Positions 1-5,320 of a stretch of DNA of 13,197 nt are shown in pieces (within the stretch, counting starts at the first letter, position 1; each line of letters begins with the position of its first letter). Below the pieces are notes generated by a model. That model ran no database searches and was not told where the DNA came from. It worked only from the letters and a program-made list of their open reading frames with translations. Source of the DNA: Legionellales bacterium (lineage in GTDB: Bacteria > Pseudomonadota > Gammaproteobacteria > Legionellales > Legionellaceae); the NCBI GenBank assembly GCA_003489505.1, contig DNMA01000179.1, positions 1 through 13,197 of the forward strand, read 5' to 3'. The translations under genes were made by a program, and so were the position numbers.

Positions 1-1
1 T

Positions 2-265
2 GTCGGGGGCTTGGTGTTTTCTGGTTTGGTCTTGCTACTTATCGCTGAAATCATCTCTAATCATATTGAAAAAACGCAGTTTCGCAAACAAAAGATTTAT
101 TTTGACAAACAAGAAAAGCTAAAAGAAGACCTCCCGAGCTGGGTGGAGCAGAAGGAAGGTGGTCGGATTGGGTTGATTGTGTTTATCATTTTGTTACTAG
201 CAGTAGGCGGTATCAAGCTTTTGGAATGGTCAGTCAGCTCTCCAACCCATAAATCAATTCGATAA
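2..265 (+). CDS. Small membrane protein, 5' end outside window
   Basis: This frame is open from the left edge to a TAA at 263-265, so the gene probably begins upstream. A TTG at 11 and a GTG at 14 exist but have no visible ribosome site. The visible 88 codons hold a hydrophobic stretch at the beginning (FSGLVLLLIAEII). A charged, lysine/glutamate-rich middle of about 35 residues follows. A second strong membrane segment (IGLIVFIILLLAVGGIKLL) lies near the C-terminus, followed by a short polar tail. That suggests a two-helix inner-membrane protein with a soluble loop between the helices. The next gene starts 9 nt downstream and its Shine-Dalgarno overlaps this stop codon, so the two are probably co-transcribed. 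I do not recognise the family and assign no function. Confidence 0.55.
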   Translation, partial: VGGLVFSGLVLLLIAEIISNHIEKTQFRKQKIYFDKQEKLKEDLPSWVEQKEGGRIGLIVFIILLLAVGGIKLLEWSVSSPTHKSIR

Positions 266-274
266 GGAATCAAT

Positions 275-886
275 ATGTGTCTATGGATGAAAAAATTAAA
301 GGAAAAAAGATTAATCAAAAAAATTAAAAGCTTGGTCATGCAAAGAAAACTCAACCAAGTCAGTGATAAACAATTGCAAGAAGAGTTAAAGCTTTACCAT
401 GAATTAGCGACACTTTATGGAAAATTAGTCGGAAAACACAAAGCTTATCCTTATGCCTTAGAAATGCAGGTGAGTGCTTACCGCAATGCAGCAACATTAG
501 AAGACCCTGTTGCCTACTTTTGGCTTGGACAAGAGTTTTTAAAGCATGCCAAAGCTTGTGAAGAGTGGCAAAACAATGAAGTGTTAGCCAGTGAACTGAA
601 TCAACAACAAAAAGATTTTTACTATTCTCAATCTTATCGTTATTTAGAATTGGCTAGTGTAACAAATACCGAAGCTCTAAGAGTCATGGGTTTATGTCAT
701 ATTCATGGCTGGGGGGTAGCTGTTGATAGACAAAAAGGATTTAGTTTAATTGTTGATAGCATCAATCGTGATAATTCTTGGGATAAATTACCCGAAATCT
801 TCTCTAAAATTGGTTTAAATAAACCTGAATTTTTAAGCGAGCTTATCCGCTACCGAACAACTGGCGGGACCAGTTCAACAAATTAA
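275..886 (+). CDS. Sel1-like repeat protein, hypothetical
   Basis: A 203-residue soluble protein with no signal peptide. The N-terminus is strongly basic (many lysines in the first 35 residues). The rest is helical and looks like Sel1/TPR-type repeats. The clearest repeat reads ALRVMGLCHIHGWGVAVDRQ, which matches the Sel1 pattern A-x-x-x-L-G-x-x-Y-x-x-G-x-G-V-x-x-D. An earlier degenerate one surrounds DPVAYFWLGQEF. Sel1-like repeats are scaffolds for protein-protein contacts and are abundant in Legionella and Coxiella, but the partner cannot be read here. The start is supported by AAGGA at 264-268, 6 nt before the ATG, overlapping the upstream stop. The last 44 nt overlap the 3' end of the convergent pilD gene, so the two transcripts are antisense there. 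Function unknown. Confidence 0.75.
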   Translation: MCLWMKKLKEKRLIKKIKSLVMQRKLNQVSDKQLQEELKLYHELATLYGKLVGKHKAYPYALEMQVSAYRNAATLEDPVAYFWLGQEFLKHAKACEEWQNNEVLASELNQQQKDFYYSQSYRYLELASVTNTEALRVMGLCHIHGWGVAVDRQKGFSLIVDSINRDNSWDKLPEIFSKIGLNKPEFLSELIRYRTTGGTSSTN

Positions 887-1652
887 AGGTTTGTGGATAG
901 ACTAAATTTAGAAAGCCAGCGATACAAAGGGCGGGACCAAAAGCAATAGGTTCGCCCATTTTTTTTAGTTTGACCACGGCCAGTATTAAACCTAAAAGGC
1001 TGGCAAGAAATAAGATATTAAATAATTCAGACACGCCACACCAAGCGCCGAGTGCGGCTAGGAGTTTAAAATCACCATAGCCAAAGCCTTCTTTTTTGCT
1101 GGTCCAATAAATAAAATGATAAAAGCCCCATAAACCTAGATAACCTAAAGCAGCTCCAATGATAGCGTCTTGTGCGGAACAAAATAAGCCATGGGTATTG
1201 ATTAATAAGCCTGACCATAGCAATAAATAGTTCAAAATATCAGGGATGAATAGTGTTTCCCAATCAATAAAAAAAATACATAAGGCCAAAGCACTAAAAA
1301 GAGCATAAGATAAAAATATGGATAAACTGGGGGCTTGATAATAGCATAAGGCAATGAGGAGGATAAAACTAAGCTCCACAATGAAATAGCGTTTAGCAAT
1401 GGGGGTATGACAAAAATAACATTGGCCTTTTAAGATAACAAAACTCAATAGCGGAATATTATGCCACCAATACAAAATGTGCTGGCAATGAGGACAATGT
1501 GAACGCGGTAAAGCAAGGTTAAACGTCTTAAAATCATGATTGGATTCTTTCAATTTAAAGATGATGGGCAGTCGAGAAATGACAACATTTAAAAAACTAC
1601 CCACCAAATAAGCAAAAATCAATATACCTATAAGATTATAAAGTCCATTCAT
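843..1652 (-). CDS. pilD: Type IV prepilin peptidase / N-methyltransferase
   Basis: Polytopic inner-membrane aspartic protease that cleaves the leader of type IV prepilins and type II secretion pseudopilins and methylates the new N-terminus. It is 269 residues from the chosen start; family members are about 260-290. The N-terminal GSFLNVVISRLP is typical. Four cysteines in two C-x-x-C pairs (C53/C56 and C78/C81) form the zinc-binding cytoplasmic domain. The two catalytic aspartates are visible: D130 in FFIDWETLFIPD and D194 in GFGYGDFKLL. The ATG at 1652 has GGA 8 nt upstream; an in-frame ATG at 1661 is a close alternative. The start lies inside the 3' end of the preceding small gene, suggesting translational coupling. 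The usual neighbours pilB, pilC and coaE are absent from this window, so whether it serves pili or type II secretion is open. Confidence 0.93.
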   Translation of the reverse strand: MNGLYNLIGILIFAYLVGSFLNVVISRLPIIFKLKESNHDFKTFNLALPRSHCPHCQHILYWWHNIPLLSFVILKGQCYFCHTPIAKRYFIVELSFILLIALCYYQAPSLSIFLSYALFSALALCIFFIDWETLFIPDILNYLLLWSGLLINTHGLFCSAQDAIIGAALGYLGLWGFYHFIYWTSKKEGFGYGDFKLLAALGAWCGVSELFNILFLASLLGLILAVVKLKKMGEPIAFGPALCIAGFLNLVYPQTFNLLNWSRQLFGSG

Positions 1653-1875
1653 GATTTTCATCCGGGTAAAAAGTAATATTGCCAAAATCGATGTTTTCGT
1701 TGGCAAACCTTAAACTTTTTTTAGTATAAACCACTAACCAGCCATGTGGAACAGAAGCTCGATAGATGACATCGCGTACGGCATTCGGCACGCCTTCTGA
1801 TACTTTTTCCCATTTCAGTTCGGCATAGAGCGGAAAACTCAAGAGGCTAAGCATTAAAAATAGTTGTTTTTTCAT
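1636..1875 (-). CDS. Small exported protein upstream of pilD
   Basis: A 79-residue protein with a clean Sec signal peptide: Lys-Lys, then LFLMLSLLSFPLYA, with likely cleavage after residue 18 (LYA|EL). The mature part is only about 60 residues, has no cysteine, and contains a short beta-rich stretch (GWLVVYTKKSLRFANENI) ending in an acidic tail. I do not recognise the family. Its last 17 nt overlap the pilD start in another frame, so the two are very likely one transcription unit and may be translationally coupled. No convincing Shine-Dalgarno is seen before the ATG at 1875. A role linked to pilin or pseudopilin assembly is suggested only by location. Confidence 0.6.
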   Translation of the reverse strand: MKKQLFLMLSLLSFPLYAELKWEKVSEGVPNAVRDVIYRASVPHGWLVVYTKKSLRFANENIDFGNITFYPDENHEWTL

Positions 1876-2032
1876 ATGAATTGGGCATTGATAAAGGACT
1901 ATGATTGCATCCTAACATAATTTATTTTTGTTAAAAATAAATGAATTTGAACAAAAGCAAAAAAAATTGTTTAAATTTATTAAAGACACAATTAGTAAAA
2001 CAAAAAAATATGCAAAAAACGCTAAAAAGTGT

Positions 2033-2061
2033 TTGCAATGACTAGGTGATTATACTAATAT
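2033..2061 (+). promoter_or_regulatory. Candidate promoter of tRNA-Ser
   Basis: TTGCAA (2033-2038), 17 nt, then TAATAT (2056-2061). An overlapping better hexamer TATACT (2051-2056) lacks a good -35 at 17 nt. The first reading would start transcription almost at the mature tRNA 5' end, the second about 6 nt before it. Confidence 0.4.
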
Positions 2062-2068
2062 TGTCAGC

Positions 2069-2156
2069 GGAGAGGTGGCAGAGTGGTCGATTGCGGCGGT
2101 CTTGAAAACCGTTGAAGAGAAATCTTCCCAGGGTTCGAATCCCTGTCTCTCCGCCA
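2069..2156 (+). tRNA. tRNA-Ser (anticodon UGA)
   Basis: An 88-nt class II tRNA with encoded CCA at 2154-2156. The acceptor stem GGAGAGG pairs with TCTCTCC, including one G-U. The anticodon stem GCGGT/ACCGT closes the loop CTTGAAA with anticodon TGA at 2103-2105, reading UCA and, by wobble, other UCN codons. A long variable arm (GAAGA, GAAA loop, TCTTC) is diagnostic of serine tRNAs. The T arm CAGGG-TTCGAAT-CCCTG is canonical. It stands alone, with no neighbouring tRNA and no recognisable terminator before the convergent gene 35 nt away. Confidence 0.97.
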
Positions 2157-2191
2157 GATGTTATTCAGAGTCTGGTTAAAAATTTCTTAAA

Positions 2192-2449
2192 TCATTCCAA
2201 TTTACAATAACAAGTTCCCAATAATGTACCACTTCCAGTACATTGAACGCTTTCAATATTTCCTGTAAATCTATAATTTTGTTCTGCTGAGATTTTTTTC
2301 TCACTTTTTTGTTGATGGCTGTGATGAATACACTCTAGCGTGCATCTTTCTTTAATATAGCTTTGTTCAATTTCAGAACAGATGCTTGCGCACGCACTGA
2401 AGCCAATGATGCTGAAGTTCAGAATGATAAAGAATCCTCTTACTTTCAT
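2192..2449 (-). CDS. Small cysteine-rich exported protein
   Basis: An 85-residue protein with an N-terminal signal peptide (MKVRGFFIILNFSIIGFSACA). Cleavage by signal peptidase I after A21 (A-C-A) would leave a 64-residue mature protein with six cysteines: C24, C36, C40, C70, C80, C82. That pattern is compatible with three disulfides in the periplasm or outside the cell. A lipoprotein reading at C20 (FSAC) is possible but fits the lipobox poorly because of the phenylalanine. The centre is His/Lys/Gln-rich (HHSHQQKSEKK). No family is recognised. The start codon sits at the base of a perfect hairpin and overlaps the stop of a seven-codon upstream ORF (separate entry). No Shine-Dalgarno directly precedes this ATG. 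Confidence 0.6.
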   Translation of the reverse strand: MKVRGFFIILNFSIIGFSACASICSEIEQSYIKERCTLECIHHSHQQKSEKKISAEQNYRFTGNIESVQCTGSGTLLGTCYCKLE

Positions 2450-2469
2450 GAAAAAACCGTTTTTTTCAT
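2446..2469 (-). promoter_or_regulatory. Upstream mini-ORF and hairpin at a start codon
   Basis: On the minus strand a seven-codon ORF, MKKTVFS, starts at 2469 with GGA 4 nt upstream. It ends in a TGA that overlaps the ATG of the cysteine-rich gene (ATGA). The same bases form a perfect 9-bp inverted repeat, ATGAAAAAA and TTTTTTCAT with loop ACGG (2448-2469), pairing the two start codons with each other's flank. This resembles a translational-coupling or start-masking element. Because the repeat is mostly A/T, chance is a real alternative. Confidence 0.3.
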
Positions 2470-2562
2470 ATTGTCCATATTTTAATTATTGATGGTTTTT
2501 TTTAAAGTTCAAGCTCAACATGAATCATTACCGAACAAATATTTTTATTTCAATGACTTTAC

Positions 2563-2592
2563 TTGCTATGCCTATTTTTTTCATGATATAAA
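2563..2592 (+). promoter_or_regulatory. Candidate sigma-70 promoter of bamD
   Basis: TTGCTA (2563-2568), 18 nt, TATAAA (2587-2592). Transcription would start near 2599, which rules out the GTG at 2593 as the bamD start and leaves a 5' leader of about 30 nt before the ATG at 2629. Confidence 0.55.
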
Positions 2593-2628
2593 GTGGCCGT
2601 AATATTTTATTTTAATAGGGATGACAAG

Positions 2629-3423
2629 ATGCCAGTTTATAGCCATTCTAAATGGCGTTTCATAATCATATTTACGCTTATTTTTAGCTTAGTGGGCTGC
2701 AAGAGTTTATTCGGTGATAAAGATGATAACCCCTTTAAGGATGAATCTGCTGATGACCTTTATTCTCAAGCACAAGAATCTTTAAAGAAACATGAATATA
2801 CGAGTGCAATTAAACGTTTAGAAGCGATGGATAGCATGTATCCTTTCCATGAGAAAACTGAACAGTCTCAGTTGCAATTAATCTATGCCTATTATGAAAA
2901 AGAAGATTTTGGTTCTTGTGCAGCATCGGCTGATAGATTTATTCATCTCTATCCTCGCTCGAATCAAGTTGATTATGCCTATTACATGAAAGGTATGGCA
3001 AATTTTAGACAGCAAAGAGGGGCTTTGGCAGAAATTGCGCCGATGGATTTGGCATGGCGTGACCCAGGTACACAATCGCAAGCTTATTCCGATTTTGCGA
3101 CTTTGGTAGAACGGTTTCCAAACTCTAAATATACGCCTAATGCTAAACAGCGCATGATTTACTTACGAAATTTATTTGCAGCGCGTGAAATGCATACCGC
3201 GAATTATTATTATTATCGTCAGATGTATGTTGCAGCTTCTGAAAGAGCCAATTATGTAGTTAGAAATTATGCACAATCTAGTAGTGCAAGACCCGCTCTT
3301 GGTTTAATGTATTATTCTTATCTAAAATTAGGGATGAAAGAGTCAGCCGATGAAGCTTTGTCTGTTTATCAAGCGACCTATCATTGTAACCCTAAAAAAC
3401 CAAAAAACAGCTTGAAATGGTAG
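2629..3423 (+). CDS. bamD: Outer-membrane assembly lipoprotein BamD
   Basis: Essential lipoprotein of the BAM complex, which folds beta-barrel proteins into the outer membrane; BamD contacts BamA from the periplasmic side. The 264-residue product has a lipoprotein signal ending in SLVGC, with lipidated cysteine C24 and Lys at +2, consistent with outer-membrane sorting. The mature part is TPR-like helices. Family hallmarks include DDLYSQAQESLKKHEYTSAI with LEAMDSMYPF, then YPRSNQVDYAYYMKGMANF, the DPGTQSQAYSDFATLVERFP segment, PNSKYTPNAKQRMIYLRN and the tyrosine-rich ANYYYYRQMYVAASERANYV. Length is close to the E. coli protein (245). The ATG at 2629 is preferred: AGGG lies 8 nt upstream and a promoter lies just before. 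The gene ends in a strong terminator that includes its stop codon. Confidence 0.95.
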   Translation: MPVYSHSKWRFIIIFTLIFSLVGCKSLFGDKDDNPFKDESADDLYSQAQESLKKHEYTSAIKRLEAMDSMYPFHEKTEQSQLQLIYAYYEKEDFGSCAASADRFIHLYPRSNQVDYAYYMKGMANFRQQRGALAEIAPMDLAWRDPGTQSQAYSDFATLVERFPNSKYTPNAKQRMIYLRNLFAAREMHTANYYYYRQMYVAASERANYVVRNYAQSSSARPALGLMYYSYLKLGMKESADEALSVYQATYHCNPKKPKNSLKW

Positions 3424-3448
3424 ACAGTGCAAAGCACTGTCTATTTTT
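3421..3448 (+). terminator. Rho-independent terminator of bamD
   Basis: Perfect 10-bp stem TAGACAGTGC / GCACTGTCTA (3421-3430 and 3434-3443) with an AAA loop, followed by TTTTT (3444-3448). The bamD stop codon TAG is the first three bases of the stem. The convergent rdgC stop codon (3447-3449) overlaps the T run, so rdgC transcripts also run into this hairpin but lack a matching T tract. Confidence 0.93.
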
Positions 3449-4331
3449 AACAGGCAATCCCTGAAAGATCATCAATCAGTTGCTGATAGGTATGTCCAAC
3501 AATCAACAATTCTGTGAGTTGATCATCTTGTTCTTGTTGTTCAATGGCTTGTGCATCAATTTGTTCTTTTAAACTTGGAAGTGCTTGTACGCGTTTAAAT
3601 CCAAATTGTGGGTTTAAATGAAACTGAATCATTTCACGCCAAACAAAAGACATTTCACTAGGAATTAAACCTTGTTCAAACCAGGTATGAGCCGAGTCTT
3701 CTTCCCAGTTATAACCTTGGCATTTAATTTGTTTTCTCTGATTGTCTTCATCGACAAAAGCCAAACGGTCTGCTAATTGTAAAAAGCTAGGTAGGCTTTG
3801 TGGCTCACGTAACCATTTTTGCCATTGCATGATAAAGTCATCTTTAGGGGTAATGGGGTTGATTTCAATGGCTTGCGGAACCGTTTTATGAATCAAAGAA
3901 ATAATGAGTTCTAGTTGTTGTTGGCTGGTTGACTGAATAAACATTCTTTTGCGAATCTGATCAAATAAAATGATTTGTTTTTTTTGCACACAAAAAGCTT
4001 TGGGCAGTAGCTCAAATTCAATATCTTGTCTCAGTTGTTGTTTTTCATGTCTTTTCAGTGGAAAGCCTCTGGCACTACTTAATTCTCGTGCTTTATTTTC
4101 AATGGTGTGATTCACAACAGATTGTGGCAGAATGCGTTCTTCTTTGCCAAAATAGCAAAAGCTATAAGACTGAATATTTTGACTGTATTGATCAGGGGCT
4201 ACAGTTTTCCAACCAAAGCTGGTTCGCGCATGAGCAGGGCAGGGTGCTAAGGCGTGTTCTGATAAATGAGGTGCTAAATCAGATTCAAAATCAAAAGAGA
4301 TATTATAAACTTGAAATTGTCTTAACCACAT
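3447..4331 (-). CDS. rdgC: Recombination-associated protein RdgC
   Basis: Nucleoid-associated DNA-binding protein that forms a ring-shaped dimer on double-stranded DNA and restrains RecA-promoted strand exchange; known from E. coli and Neisseria. The 294-residue product is close to the E. coli length (303). The N-terminal MWLRQFQVYNISF matches the family's MWFKNLxxYR opening, followed by the typical glycine-tryptophan turn (TSFGWKTVAP). The conserved segment with LPQSVVNHTIENKARELS, GFPLKRHEKQQLRQDIEFEL and LLPKAFCVQKKQIILFDQ is clear, and the C-terminal segment MQFHLNPQ-like motif reads as MIQFHLNPQFGFKRV. The start at 4331 is chosen because AGGA lies 7 nt upstream; an 18-residue extension to 4385 is basic/hydrophobic and atypical. 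It is transcribed alone. Confidence 0.93.
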   Translation of the reverse strand: MWLRQFQVYNISFDFESDLAPHLSEHALAPCPAHARTSFGWKTVAPDQYSQNIQSYSFCYFGKEERILPQSVVNHTIENKARELSSARGFPLKRHEKQQLRQDIEFELLPKAFCVQKKQIILFDQIRKRMFIQSTSQQQLELIISLIHKTVPQAIEINPITPKDDFIMQWQKWLREPQSLPSFLQLADRLAFVDEDNQRKQIKCQGYNWEEDSAHTWFEQGLIPSEMSFVWREMIQFHLNPQFGFKRVQALPSLKEQIDAQAIEQQEQDDQLTELLIVGHTYQQLIDDLSGIAC

Positions 4332-4365
4332 CTTTAATCCTTTTATCTTTATTTTTAAAAAAACA

Positions 4366-4374
4366 ATGATAGCA
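4366..4374 (-). promoter_or_regulatory. Candidate extended -10 promoter of rdgC
   Basis: On the minus strand the sequence reads TGC-TATCAT, an extended -10 element with no good -35 at 17 nt. It lies 35-43 nt before the chosen rdgC start at 4331 and would give a leader of about 28 nt. Confidence 0.35.
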
Positions 4375-4478
4375 TGGACCCTCAAAAATCATTAGCTTTT
4401 TCATTGATAATAATTTTTTACAAAATAAAACAAGTTGTCTTTTTTTTGATTAAATTTCCAGGTGACTCGGCGTCCTCA

Positions 4479-4991
4479 TTAAAATATTGAAAACAATGCT
4501 TGAGAGGGGATATTGTTTTTAATTAAATCATAGCCCTCTCTTTGATTAGCAATATAGATTAAAGTCCATCCACTAATCATAGAACCATCACCAAACACAC
4601 AGATGTCATTGGCACCTTCTTGAGATTGAAAGGAGCCATTTGTAACTAATTGTGCATAGGTTCCACCTAAATTACGACAGACATTATGAGCGGGGTTAGT
4701 ATCTGAACCTTCCCAAAGTTTTGATTGTTCATCTAATGCTGAAAGGCTTAACACCATAGAGGCAGCAATATTGGCTTTTTTGGAATTCATCGATTCTAAA
4801 CCAATCACAGCAAAACCATGATCTAAAACGAATGTGCAAAATGGACGTGAAAAGCCCTTGATAAGGCCTTGTGGGGTGTTATAAATCATTTCCATTTTTT
4901 GGACTTGTCCACCGATATCTTGGCAAGTATTTTTTGCAAAGCTCATTAATGTATGAAAGATGAGCGCTATTGTAATAAATTTTTTAATCAT
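4479..4991 (-). CDS. Exported protein with two DUF333-like halves
   Basis: A 170-residue protein with a Sec signal peptide (MIKKFITIALIFHTLMSFAK). The C-terminal half resembles DUF333 (a small domain annotated as putative hemolysin): NPAHNVCRNLGG, a variable stretch, then ICVFGDGSMISGW. The N-terminal half repeats the same plan: NTCQDIGG, a variable stretch, then PFCTFVLDHGFAVIG. The matching positions are C23/C105, G27-G28/G109-G110, C52/C131 and the Asp-x-Gly around 57-59 and 133-136. Each half therefore has one cysteine pair 26-29 residues apart, probably a disulfide in the periplasm. Similarity to DUF333 is by eye. The start at 4991 fits a promoter at 5021-5048; the longer ORF to 5048 would begin inside that promoter. 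Biochemical role unknown; the hemolysin label is only a family name. Confidence 0.65.
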   Translation of the reverse strand: MIKKFITIALIFHTLMSFAKNTCQDIGGQVQKMEMIYNTPQGLIKGFSRPFCTFVLDHGFAVIGLESMNSKKANIAASMVLSLSALDEQSKLWEGSDTNPAHNVCRNLGGTYAQLVTNGSFQSQEGANDICVFGDGSMISGWTLIYIANQREGYDLIKNNIPSQALFSIF

Positions 4992-5020
4992 GAAGCTTCT
5001 AAAATGAATGACTTGTTCGT

Positions 5021-5048
5021 ATTGTAAGCTTTTGTGTATGAATAGCAA
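5021..5048 (-). promoter_or_regulatory. Candidate promoter of the DUF333-like gene
   Basis: On the minus strand: TTGCTA (5048-5043), 16 nt, TACAAT (5026-5021). The start would fall near 5014, about 23 nt before the ATG at 4991. Confidence 0.5.
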
Positions 5049-5055
5049 ACATTTT

Positions 5056-5084
5056 TTTAGATAAATTGTACAAATTGTTATAAA
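5056..5084 (+). promoter_or_regulatory. Candidate promoter with direct repeat in its spacer
   Basis: TTTAGA (5056-5061), 17 nt, TATAAA (5079-5084), serving the 67-residue exported protein. The spacer contains AAATTGT twice (5063-5069 and 5072-5078, period 9) and the palindrome TTGTACAA (5066-5073), which could be an operator. It is back to back with the divergent promoter at 5021-5048. Confidence 0.4.
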
Positions 5085-5116
5085 CTAAAATGGAGAAGAA
5101 AAAAAAGGACACTCAC

Positions 5117-5320
5117 ATGAAGACAACATTGATGTTGCTGGTGATGTTAATCGGTTCTCAATGGGCGCATGCTCAAAAAATTCAAGTCAATGGCAAGATT
5201 TATGAGGTTGATGCTTTAAAGCCTTACCCCATTGCCAAATCAAAAATCTATGCCAAAGACCGTTCAGTGACGCCTTTAATCATGTCAAAAAGACCCCCAT
5301 CACTCACATTAAAGGTGTAA
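5117..5320 (+). CDS. Small exported protein, hypothetical
   Basis: A 67-residue protein with a textbook signal peptide, MKTTLMLLVMLIGSQWAHA, cleaved after residue 19. The mature 48 residues are basic and begin with a compact strand-turn-strand motif (KIQVNGKIYEVDALKPY). The tail is rich in Lys, Ser and Pro. There are no cysteines. The start is chosen from AGGA at 5107-5110, 6 nt before the ATG; a nine-codon extension from 5090 would place lysines ahead of the signal peptide and has no ribosome site. The gene is convergent with the next one and overlaps its last 17 nt. I do not recognise the family. Confidence 0.55.
   Translation: MKTTLMLLVMLIGSQWAHAQKIQVNGKIYEVDALKPYPIAKSKIYAKDRSVTPLIMSKRPPSLTLKV

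Noticed and set aside
859-875. Hairpin AACTGG/CCAGTT in the pilD/Sel1 overlap as a shared terminator
   Set aside because: Only 6 bp and no T run on either strand; it lies inside both coding tails.
1876-2032. AT-rich gap before tRNA-Ser, examined for small RNA, att site or repeats
   Set aside because: A/T-rich runs only; no inverted or direct repeat of note, no integrase nearby and no duplicated tRNA end to suggest an integrated element.
2154-2190. Possible terminator after tRNA-Ser (CCAGA with TCTGG)
   Set aside because: Only 5 bp with a 12-nt loop, it includes the tRNA CCA end, and no T tract follows.
2593-2628. GTG start extending BamD by 12 residues
   Set aside because: It lies directly on the promoter -10 and would precede the transcription start. 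The ATG at 2629 has AGGG at 8 nt and gives a normal lipoprotein signal.
4058-4369. 103-codon plus-strand ORF antisense to rdgC
   Set aside because: Shadow of rdgC with no ribosome site or recognisable domain.
4332-4385. 18-residue N-terminal extension of RdgC
   Set aside because: RdgC proteins begin with MW; AGGA sits at the right distance before 4331, and a candidate -10 at 4366-4374 lies inside the extension.
4459-4478. GC-rich patch in an otherwise AT-rich gap downstream of the DUF333-like gene
   Set aside because: No stable perfect stem, no T tract in register and no motif I recognise; too short to interpret.
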